This document shows, one piece after another, positions 12,401 through 24,400 of a DNA stretch of 64,000 bases. The stretch comes from Symsagittifera roscoffensis (Eukaryota > Xenacoelomorpha > Acoela > Convolutidae): the NCBI RefSeq assembly GCF_963678635.1, contig NC_087062.1, forward strand, positions 82,296,012 to 82,360,011. The letters are read 5' to 3'. A program made the position numbers and the translations under genes. Within the stretch, counting starts at the first letter, position 1. Every line of letters starts with the position of its first letter. Under the pieces are notes generated by a model, which saw only the letters and a program-made list of their open reading frames with translations, searched no databases and was not told the DNA's origin.

Positions 12401-15400
12401 ATTTTACATCTGCTGACCATTCGGTGTATTTTGTATCATTTCCATTGATGATACATCTGAGATATTCTTGTAATGAACGGTTCATACCTTCGACTAAGCC
12501 GTTTGTCCAAGGTGCGTGAGATGTTCGTGGTTTGTGTTTGATGTTATATAGATGACATAGTGTGATGATTTCATTATTTATGAATTCTGTACCGTTGTCT
12601 GTAACTAAAATTTCTCGTAGTCCGAATTTGGCTATCCAGTGTTCAAAGAGTGTTGTGTAAGCGTAATAAGCGTTACAATGTGGTACTGGGTTAAGTGCTA
12701 CATAATGTGTAAACGCGTCAACAATTACCATAATGTAGTAGTTTCCTTCGGATGAGGGTGAAATTGGTCCTTTTGTATCAAAGGAGATACGGTGGTTAAA
12801 GTACAAACTTTGTCCTTTAAAGTCTTGTTTTTGTGCTATTTGTTTTTGATTTGGATAAGGTTTATTTAGTTGACATACTATACAATCATTGCATAGTACT
12901 TTTATCCAAATTGGTGCATTTGGGAAATAAAAGTTTTGTATGAAATTTGAATATGTTTTCTCTGATCCAGAGTGTCCTTTAATATTTTGTGTATGTGAAA
13001 TATTAAAAGCTATAAGAATCATACTTAGAGGGAGACAGGGAACTGTAGATTCATTTAATTTGTATTCTAGAAGGTCTGTGTTTTCGTTAATTGTTGTATT
13101 ATTGAATTTTCGAAAATATCGGAGGAGTGTTTTATTTCCTAAAATAGTTGTATCTGCCTTGACGGGTTTAGTTTTATATTTGTGCCATGATTTTAGTTGT
13201 CTAATTACTGGGTCAAGATTTTGGTATTGTTTCAATGTTGAAATTGTAATTGTTTTTGTTGGGGGGAGAAAAATGTTTTCTATTTCTAATTTAGATAAAG
13301 GGATTGTATCAAGTGGGTCATGAAGGTCAAATGTTTGATTTATTGTGTATTTTGAATCGTTTGTTTGTGGTCCTGATAAATTTATTTTATCAGTTAGGTT
13401 TTCTTTTTCAATTAGTGGAAAAAGGTCTTTTTTATGCGAGTGTTGTTTTACTCTTTTTTGTTGGGTGTTATTTTTTATCCATTGTGAATATGGGATTGGT
13501 TTAAAAGTTGATGTTCCAAGTAGGTCAACTTCATAGTGATTATTTTGACAATCTAAATAAAGTGGGAAGTGTTGTAGATTGTTTATCTGTGATTGTTCAA
13601 CGTCAGTTTTTACTGCATATTTGCATTCTAGTCGGGGTGATGTTTCGTTTTTTGCAAGGTAGAATTTTATATTTTTGGGTATTTCAACTGTGGTTTTACG
13701 TGTAAGTAATTCCGGTGGCATATTTCGACTTAATGTTTCTGGTAATGCAAGATTCTTTCCTGCTGTCCAAACTATATGTAAGTTTGGGAATTTCATTAGA
13801 ATTAGTTGAAATCTATAAACTCGGTGATTTGGATTAGATTTTTGTGTAAAGAGAAAAATGATTGGTTTGTGATCTGTGAATAGAACTGTTGGATGTTTTG
13901 ATCCAAGTATCAGAAATTCATATTCTGTAAGTGTATAAATTATGGCTGTACATTCTCTCATTAGGGTTGAGAGTCTTAGCTCTGCTTGAGTGAATAATCG
14001 AGAGTTTGCTGATATAAGGTTCATTTTGTTTGTACCATTATGTGATTGTAATAACGCTGCGCCGATGCCAAAGTTCGAAGCATCGCACATTGCATAAAAT
14101 GGTTGATTTGAATCTGGAATTGTGTTTGAAATTTGTTCAGTTAGGATTTTTTTAATTTCTTCAAATCGTGCTTGATGTTCTGTGTTCCATTCAAAATTAT
14201 TTTGTTGTCTAAGTATATTATAAAATGGTCTTAGGTATAATTGCATTTTATAGACATATTTACTTAAAAAATTCAACATTCCAAGGAATTCTTGGATTTT
14301 CTTTTTGTTTGTTGGTGGTTGGAGTTTTTGAATGGCATCAATGCGTGATTTTAATGGGGTGATTGTTTTTCTTTCTATATTATGTCCTAAGAATTTTACT
14401 CTTGTCAAAAAGAAGTGTGATTTATCGGGGGCGGCCTTCAGATTTTCGTTCTGAAGTATTTGGTGATATTGTTCTAAAACATTGAACATTTCTTCTTTAG
14501 TCTGTGATTGCATAAAAACATCGTCTAAATAGGTGATTGCGTTTTTCTTGAGTATTAGTGGTCGAAAAATTTTGCTCATAAAAGCTGAAAATGCTGCTGG
14601 TCCTATGGATATTCCATAGAATAAGCGGTTGAATTCATACTGTTGGTTTCCAATAACAAATTGTGTTAAACGTCGCGATTGTTCATCTAATGGCATTTGA
14701 TTGTATGCACTATTCATATCTGCGGTTGTAAAGTATTTTCCGTTTATTTTTGTTAAAATAACTTGTATTGGTTCAATAGGCTAATTACACTTTGATTCAT
14801 CTATGAGTGAGTTAAGGTATCTAGCGTCGAGAACGATTTTTAATGATTCTCCTTTGGCTAGAATGATAACAGGGTTGATAAATGTGTTACCTTTTGGTTG
14901 TTCTTCTTTATTTACTGGTGAGATTATATTGTATTGTTCTAAAATATCAAGTAATCTGTTCACTTTATCGTGTAAATGAATTGGTACTTTACTTGCTCTT
15001 TGTTTTTTGAAAACTGCGTCTGGTTTTAATGGGAGATGTAGTGATGAGCTGATTTTGCCAACATCAAATTTGGATGTTGCATAGACTGATGAATATTTAA
15101 TTAGCTGTTTGGCTAATTTTTCAAATTCGTCTTGTGTTATTTGTGAATGTTGGAAATTAAACATTGTTAAAAATTTCTGTTGATTCTCTGTGTAGTTATT
15201 TATGTTGAATGTCGGTTTGAAATATGGGGTTTTTGTGAAATAATCCGTATTTCTTTTTTCGTTACTTATTATATTATTTATGGATAATTCTTCATTAAGA
15301 ATTGTGAATTGACAAATATCTAATAATTGGAGTATATTATTTACGCGATATGCTTTTTCGTATATTGGTGATATTGTAGCGTTGGTTTCGCAATCGCCTA

Positions 15401-18400
15401 AAAATCCTAAAGGTAGTGTTACTTGATAGGGTGTATTGTTGTATACATGTAGAGAAATAATATCTGAATTCGAGTTTTTCAAATATTTTCTGGATGAAAT
15501 TGTGATTTTGAAAAAATTATGGTTTGAATTCAAAATCTGACATATAGAGTTGTTGTTTGTTTTGTTTTTTATCATATTGGTGAACTTGTTTTATTGAAAA
15601 ATTATATATGTTTCCTGATAGTGGTTTCAGGTGTTTTCTTTGTTGGTTATATATTGGATAAAATTTTGAAAAGAATGGTGGTTGTTTGTTTAATCTTTGA
15701 AAAAATGTTAGGGATGTGTCTTTTGCTTTTGTGTATTTATCTTTGATTAGTATTTTACTGTTTAATATGTTGATTGTTGGTATATATTTAGAGATAAATG
15801 GTATTCCAATGATATTGTGTTTAATATCAGTGATATGGAATATTTGTTTAAATGGTTTAGTTAAAATTTTATTTTGCTCCATTGTTCTTGTGGGGAGAAG
15901 AAATAATTGAATTTTTCCATAGTTTACCAATGTTGATCCTTGTGCTGTTGCTAGTTTACTGGAGGTTTCAAGAGGTGTTAGCTTTGGGTGTAAGGTTTTT
16001 ATTTCATTCCATGTGGGAATGTTTATTATATTTGATTCTGCTCCTGAATCAATTAGAAAATCAATTTCAAGATCTGGTGGTTGAAATTCTTTGCTTCTTG
16101 GACTTTCTAAAAGAAATGGTATTGTCCAAATTTTTTCTTTGGGTTGTTCTTTTTGTATGTTTTGATAGATGTGATTTGTATTCAAGCATTTTGTTTTGTC
16201 ATTCTCATTGGGTTGATTTGTAGTGTTAATTTCATTAGTTTTTTGCGTCGTCGGTGTGGAATGGATGGGTTCAATATAATAATTGTGAAGGAGTTCTGAT
16301 TGATTTTCATATATGTGTGATGAAAATGGTTGTTCATATATAATAGGTTCATAGTCATTTTCGACTGCTATCATATTGATGGAGATAGTGTTTTCTGTTT
16401 CACTTTCTGAGTCTGATGATTCACAGTTTATTTGATTGAGTTGTAACATATCATTTACTGTGTCGTCAATACCTGGAGGGTCTGATGTTGTTTCTGGATT
16501 TGATTGTACTTGATTTATATTCCTTTGATGTTTGGGTGTACTACTTCTATGGCGATTATTAGAATTATTATAATGGTTATTATTCCTGTGTGGTGATTGG
16601 GAATAATTTCTATAACGATTATTATAACTTGAATGTCGATTTTGTGAATTATTTCGTGATTTGTTTTGGTAATTATTGTTTGGTCTGTTATAGTTCGATC
16701 TATTATATGAGTTATTTCTTGATCGATTGTTCGGGTAATTCTGGTTTCGGTTGTTTGAATAACTTCTATTCCGATTATTGGAGTAGTTTCTATTCCTATT
16801 GTATGATGAATTTCGTGATTGATTGTTTGGATAGTAATTGTTTCTTGATTGGGAATTAGATCTAGGAACAAATTGTGTTGTATTTGAATTTGATCTGGAG
16901 TAGTTATTTCGACTATTTGGTCTATTGTAATGATTTTGTGATGAATTTTGCGTATTTCTTCGTTCTGGTGATCTTCCTCTATAACTTGAGTTATATGGTG
17001 ATTGATTTCTTGTATAATTTGTATTGTTCGGGAGTGGTTTTCCTGAACTGTTGTTGCTGTACACAGTTTTGTTCGGTAGATTTTGATCTTTTTTCATGTA
17101 TTGATAGAATGATTTATTTGGTTCTTTATATTTTTGAGGTTTATTTTGATTGTCTTGCTGTTTTTGTCTACATTCAGAAATACTATGTCCGTATCGTCGG
17201 CAATAATTACACCATTTTTTGAAAGATGGTTTGCCTTTAAAGTTTGGGTGTTTTTCGTAAATATTGAGTATTTCAGTGATTTTTTCAACGAGGTCTGTAT
17301 CTGATTCCTGTATATTGTTGATACTTGTGGTATTTGTTTCGATTCGGTTAACATATTGTAATTTCAGATTTTCTGTTTCTTCGAGTTTCATTGTGACTTC
17401 TGCTTGTTCTAGTTTGTCTACTAGTTTTCGAAAATCTAAATCGGGTTCTCGAATTGAAGAAGGATGGGATGCTCTCTTTTTTATTGCTATTTTTCTTAAT
17501 TGCGGTGTTAAGGTCATCATTAAGATTTCTGTCATCTTTGTGTTTTTATAGTCGTGTGTATTTAATGAATATGCCTTTCGAACTAGTGTTTCGATGCGTA
17601 CTGCTAATTGCTTGATGGTTTTATTTGGTAATCTGCGAATTTCATTACATAAAACTCTTTGTTGTTGTTTGTTTCTTTCGGAGTCAAACATTTTTGAAAA
17701 TTCTTGTGTAAACCTTTTCCAATTTGATTTTATTTCTATGGGCAATACTGAAAACCATTTTTGGGCTGCGCCATCTAAGGTTGTTTGTATCAACGCTGTG
17801 CGTCGATGTATTCAATTTTGATGTAGTGGTATATTAATTGGTTCAGGTCCTATATTTAAAATCAAATTTGCTGTTACTGCATTTAAATAGTCTTCTACAG
17901 AATATTCAGGGTCTGTTCCTGTGAATACCATTAAAGGTTTATTTGATGTTATTGATGATCCACCCATAAGGTATGGATTCATTGTCATTTGTAATGATTC
18001 TGCTGCATTTGGCATTTGAGAAAAATTTGAAAGTTGATTTCTTGTTATTTCGTGTTGTTGAAGATAATATGGGAGTGGTATTTCATTTTGCATTTGTGTC
18101 GGTTGATACGAGTGTGTGATCATTGGGTTTTGTTGCTGAATTTGTTGAAAATATTGTGTATTAATTGGGTTTTGTTGCTGAATTGGTTGTTGATTTTGTC
18201 TATCTATCGGTTGTGGAGAAAAAATTCTATGATTTGTATGTGGTTTCTGTACTCCTTGTCCACGATATTCTTGATTGTACGGTGCAAATATATCTGGTTG
18301 TAAAAAATCATCATCTGAGGATAAGTAATCCATTTGATAAGATGTTTGTTTTTTATTTTTATTTTGTTGAAAAAATGGATAGTTTTCACTACGATCCTGT

Positions 18401-21400
18401 GAAGGATGTAAATTTGTTTGAAAGTTTACTGAATTAGTTTGTGCCATTGGGTTATCCCAGTTTCGAGATCTTGTATAATTATTAAAATTTTTTCGTGGGG
18501 GATAATTTGTTTTTGATGGATGTGTGTAATTATAATTATGTTCTGCAAAATTGTTTCTAGTGAACGTTTTACGTGTTTTTGACGGTATTGTCATGGGTCT
18601 GTATGTTTGATAATCCATGTGTGAATATTTTGGGGCAACCGAAGGTTTAACGGTTGATTGTAAGGTTACTTGTGTTTGTGAAGGGTTTGTATTTCTTGGT
18701 GTTGTTAAATTTGGACGTATTGGTGAAATACTTTGTTGTGTAGTTGTTGTGTGTACGATTTCTTCATTTATGAAGTGTGATGGTGTCTGGATATCTTGTT
18801 GAGTGAGATTTCTAGTTCCATTGAGGTTTTCATTGTGTATGACTGTGGAGTTTAAACTATTATTTTGCATATCAGGTAAAAATGTATTATAGTTTAATGG
18901 TGTTGCATCAATGGTTAATGGTATTACTCTTACATAATCTCTTACATAAGATATCGTACTTATTGCTTGACTTGAGATTGATTGTGGGAAGTTTATGAAT
19001 GCGGGATGAGACCATTCGGGGTCCCAAACATAGTCTGATTGTTCTGTGATGGCAGTATCATCGTTTGAGTTTTGGGGTCTAAAATTTTTTCTTGCTTGTG
19101 AAATTAAATCAATATTATGTGTGAAATAATCTATTATGAACCATGCCAAAATTTTTTGTAAGTCGTGTTTTTTTGTATGTTGTGAAACTTCATCTTTCGT
19201 GAAATTTTCTTTAATTATATTTAGAAAACTAGAGAGTAGTGTGATTTCATGTCGTACTCTTATATGTTTAGATGTTTCTGTCGGTGAAACATTTGTGATT
19301 GGGATTTCGTTTTCTAATATCGAGATATAACTATATATTATTGCAAAAACTTCATTGGTGAATATGGAGTTTGCTCTTTGTGAGTTATTATATTGTATGC
19401 TTTTTATATATTCTGAGAATACTTTTGAGAATTCTAAATCAAGGTCGTCTGTTTGAATTACATATTTGCTGTGATTCTGGTTTGGTGAGTTGAATTCTAT
19501 GGAGTAGATTCCGTATTGTTGTGTTAAGTTACATATATCTTTCAAATAGTGATCGATAATTTGTCTTTTGATTTTTACATCTGGGAACTCTGTTTTACAT
19601 GGACTGATTCCGGGTTCAAACAAATTTAAGAGTAAATTTTTGCAAAATATATGCTGTCCTCTATCAGTGGTTGCATCTACGATAAAGGGGAAGATATCAT
19701 CATCATCTGGACTTTCTTCACCTGGGGTGTGGGTTGAGCTCATTTTTTCGTTTGATGACTGTTAATATGTAATTATCAATGTGTCTAATTGGTTGATTCC
19801 AATTGTATAAATGTACTGGTTTGTGTTTATATTGCTTTTTTATTCTTCTTTTTCCTCTTTTTGATGAATTTGAAGTTGTTTCTGAATCGGAAAAATATAA
19901 TTGATCGTGAATGGGGCAAGTTTTATCTATAGATTCTTTTAATTTATAAAGTTCGTCTAAACTGCTGGTTTCTGATTCTGAAAATGCGTTGCGGTTTTTG
20001 GAAAATCTTTTTCGTGTAATTTGTCTTTGTTTGGTTATTATTTTTCTTTTTAGTGTTTGTCGTTTTGTTCTGATATATCCAACTGTTTGTGTGTGTGGTG
20101 TGATTACAAGAACGTATTTTTTGTTATCTATTTCACAATTGTGTAAAACGATTGTTTGTTTATTTCCTAGGTTTTTAAATGACATAAGGTTTAGGATGAC
20201 GGATGCAAAAGGTTGTTAAATGATTTCTATTACTTAGACTGTTAGTCCTTACGATTTTTTGGTTAGCCTAACCTGGGTCTATTTGTTCAGGGTTGGGGAG
20301 AAAAGTATATCGATTCCGAAGAATGATTTTATACTTTCTCGTGGCTAGTATAAGCTAAGGTGTTAACTTACTTAATCTTACTTAAGGGTAGTGATTGTGT
20401 TCAGGGTTGGAGAATAGTAAATCGATCCACAAGGTTCAGGTATAATTAGAACGCGAGTAGTTCGTTAGATACTATTTTAAACTTACTAAGTCTAAGATTT
20501 ATCCTGGGTCTGGTAAGAGGGGGGATCAAGTGAAGGATGAATAACCGAAGTTCTTCACTGTTTATCCTAATTTGAATGATTAGTTTTGTTCAAAAATTTC
20601 TGTTAGTCCTGGGTTTTTAGAAAGGGTTGGATAGTGAATCGACGTTTGAGGTCGTTAGACACTAGCTAAGTGGGTTGGGGAGAAAAAAATTGTTCTTTTT
20701 GATCCAAGGAGAGGCCTTGATGATCAAGTTTTAAATTTAATTAAATAGAAAATGATTTAAGATCCAAGGATGAGCCTTGATGATCTGATTTTAAATTTAA
20801 GTGAATTTAAGTTTAAAATGATTTAAATTTGTGTAGAGAAAAGATTTTGTGTTTTTATGATATTAGTGAGCTTATGAATGCTGTTATGTTTAGGTGATGA
20901 AGCTGGAACAACAGGATGACTTATAATTACTAACCATTTATTGTCATGCTACTAATTTTTATTTTGGTTTTTCAATAAATATTTTTCAAACATGTTTTGT
21001 ATATTACTGCAGAATTTAGTGAAACGATCTGAGATCTTATCAATCGTTATTGTATATTAATAATTTGGTTTAGCGCCTGAAATGATTTTGAAGATTGACT
21101 TCAAGATTTTATGTTTGCAAATGAAAATCTAAATTCATTGCTAGTAGTATTCTGAATACAAAAGTTTGTGTTGGCTTTTGCCGAACTTTCATATAACTAT
21201 ATGGTAAGTTTCTACTTTGTCGTATGTCGTCTCTGGTTCGAGGTCTTCTTGCAATTCCGGGTAGTTCTCTTATCGTTCGGAATATTGGCTTTGATCTATT
21301 GAGTCGTAGAGACATTTCGATTAAATTATCGTCGTGTAACATTTTAAAAATGTTTTGTCTAAATTCTAATCTATTTTTGGTTAATTCTAAGCTATTAAGG

Positions 21401-24400
21401 TCTTGTTCGAGACTTATGGTCGCACCAGATGAGTTAGGACCGAAGTGTATAACTCATAGAGTAATTTCGGATAGGGTACACCGTCTGCTCGTCACGCTAT
21501 CTTATTTTCGGCCGGATAGATTCGTGCAACTTCTTAGTCTAATACCAATCCTAATCTTACTCTTATACTATCTAGTCTCAGGTTGTTTAACTAGTCTCTG
21601 CTAGGCTCAATAGATCTAGGGTATACTGGTTTATTGCGGTTGCTGAAGTCTTCTTGGAGAGTCAACTAATTTCTAAGTTAAATTCAAATCTCTCTGGTGC
21701 TGAAATTACAAGTAATTTCAGCACTTACAAATAAGTGGGTTGTTAGTTTGATGGATCATGATTGGTTAATATTAAATACTTTACAGTGGTAAAATATCTA
21801 ATTTATCCAATCATAAAATGTAGTTTAGATCAGGTTCCACGTGGTCTAAATGTGTTCATAGTATGTCTTTCATTTCATTCCTTAATTTTATCCGCACTCA
21901 ATTTCAGGAAATCAGCTAATGATTCTTCTTCATCGTCTTCTTCGGCTGCGGCGCGACTGTGTGATTTGTTCGTGAACAAATACACGACATGTACAAGTGT
22001 GTTGCTGTGGTATGTGTGGCTGTCCATCAGTTTCATCTGCTACTCCATGGTGTTCCACGCTCTAGTCGGAGACAAAATCCTCAACTTCCTCATCGCATCT
22101 GTGCTAGGTACAAAATTATAATCTGTAGGATCGGTGATCATATTATACTTTCGGCAAGCTTAGAACTTGGGAATTGCATGCAGAATATGAAGGCTAGTGG
22201 TTATCACGTTATATCAAGATTGTTTAGTCAATAAGCAAAACAAAGAAGGCTAACGGTCTCTTCCAAAAAAAGGCATCAGTCTTTCAAATAATAGTCCATT
22301 TCTGGCAAGGTTATAAGGGGGACCGAAAAAGTCTACCCCCTCTCCTCAAATTGGACTAAGGAAGCTAATTTTATAAGATATGATTAGAACCTGACATGCG
22401 AAAATCCGGACCACTCGCACCACCCTGGCCCAAATGGTTCCCGGAAGTGTAAATTGTCTTATTAGAACTCAGGATCTAGCGGTTGGAATGAGACAGTTTG
22501 GTGTGTTATAGAACTAGTTTAGGGAAGCGTAGATTTTGAACCCCAGACCTATTAGACCCCTACTTCCGGTGTTATGCTCTAAGTAAAAAGTCCCCAATCC
22601 AAATTTCGGGAGAAATTTTTTGGCCCCAGAAGAATTCAAAACTTTGGCAAATGATCGATAGTGAAAACTTACATCATATCTTATAAACTGAGCCAAATCC
22701 GACGGTTGAACCGGAAGCTAATAGCACTCGGTAAAAACTCCACTTAGACCGGAAAAAATCATTTACGCAAGGTAATAAGCAGCATAACACTTTTATGGCG
22801 GCAATAGAGACTAAGGGAATGAGGATGAAAACTGATAGGCAGGAACCCATGGGTTTTAACCCCGAAATCGAAAATTGACCCCAGAGTGACGTTTGATTGA
22901 CACTGTGGCGTTTGGATCCAGAACTGCATAGAAAACTCTAAAATCAACACCGGAAAATGGGGTAATCCTCATCCTCAGCTCATGGAAACGACAGCCCATG
23001 CTAATAAAAGAAAGGTTTATTAATTGGAAAAAAGAGAGGTGTATAGCTTTCGGTTGCAACATTCTGGTAAAAAATTGGAAAAAAGCAAACTTAGGCAAAC
23101 ATAGGATTGAACTTAGCTTTGATAATTAAGCTATTAATAGCCACTCAACTAGACCAAAAAAAAATTTCCCACATGAAATTGAAAATAATAAGAGTGCGAC
23201 ACGGGAACTAAGTCTCCTGAGTATTATTTACAACGGAATTTTTTCTTAACCTCACAGAGGCTGCTTTTTGACTTAAATAAACCCCTCATAGACAAATAAT
23301 GTTCCCTTGATAGCTGAAAACGTCTATTTGGCTTAAATAGACCCCTCATAGCCAAACAACGTTCCCTAAATGGACATAAACAGAGTAAATTCATCCAATT
23401 TGTTTCAAAGAATATAATTATTAATCTTAAAAACTCAGTCTGGGAGATCGCCGTTAGACAGAGAAGTGAAGGGAGGTGTCGAATTTTTTCAGCAGTTCTG
23501 TTTCGGCAGTTTTTATTTGGACAGACAAGTGAAGTGAAGGAAATGTCGAATTTTTCCGGCAGTTTCATTTCGGTAATCGTAAACTTGCGATTAATGCCAA
23601 AATCGAAAATTAACCTTTTTTCCAAGTTACGTTTTTTGGCAGCCGCTTCCTGTTAAAAATTGGCGCGATGGCGCAGCAGTCTTATATCGCGCACAGCAAT
23701 CATATGATTCCGTGACCAAATCATTTGCAGTAAAATGAAGATCTCTATATAGTTTCTTAAACATTATAATATCAATTTCTGGATTAGCCCTGTGGCTGTT
23801 TATTAATTTTTTAAAATAATCGGTGGCTTTTTGAAAAATATCAGGTATAGTGGTCGAAGAATGGAACTCATACAAAAATGTTTAAAAAGCGGTGGAAATT
23901 AAACTGAGAGGCTAAGGTAGGTGAAGACTTGGTTTCTCATTCATTCAAAAAACGATAAGCCTTTAAAAAACTTGTAGAATTTTTAACATAGTTTGGAATC
24001 AGATCATGGGGTCGCCGAACATGATGTTCTGAGCTAGTACGGCCGGAATTTGATCTAAATTCTTTAAAAATGAGGCAATTTATCGTTCAGGTTGTATATC
24101 CTACAAGGATATCGTGCAGGAGTCTTGCAGGATAAAAATAACCTGGCAAGATCTAGCAAGAGGAACATAGGCTATCGACTAGGACTATTCAAAATGTTGG
24201 ATAATTTGAGGGTCAATTAAAATATAGGATATTTTGTTTTAGAAGTGTCTCTGAACCTGCTGCTCCTCACAATCATTCAGAGATCCCGTCGCAAAATCAT
24301 CCTCCTCCTCCTAATCTCCGTGTCATACCTGGGCGCTCTTGGTGCCTGTGCAATCAACATACTAGCGCTGCAATCTGAATACCAACTAGCTTACTTTTCC

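Larger units (their letters stand above)
2932..21839 (-). mobile_element. 18.9-kb Env-bearing Ty3-type LTR retroelement
   Basis: A complete element bounded by two 410-bp direct repeats that I find identical by eye, with TG..CA ends and a CGTG target duplication. It is read on the minus strand, so the right LTR is its 5' LTR. Order: leader (20186-21429), ORF1 (20185-19718), Gag-protease (19743-15517), Pol with RT, RNase H and integrase (15575-11499), a broken membrane/Ser-Pro-rich frame (10787-9346), an Env-like glycoprotein (9358-6740), an accessory ORF (6743-4933), a small terminal ORF (3836-3387) and the 3' LTR. Protease, RT, RNase H, integrase order is that of Ty3/Metaviridae. It is two to three times the usual length of such elements. 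Single in-frame stops interrupt gag, pol, env and smaller frames, so this copy is probably not autonomous. Confidence 0.92.

Noticed and set aside
7064-19743. TGA read as Trp (altered genetic code)
   Set aside because: Host exons use TGG for every recognisable Trp and end in TAA; gag and pol also use TGG widely. The frame after ORF1 would read several TGA in a row as Trp, which is not protein-like.
23224-23875. Minus-strand frames of 133 and 82 codons in an intron
   Set aside because: They run through tandem repeats (23263-23577) and have no family similarity.
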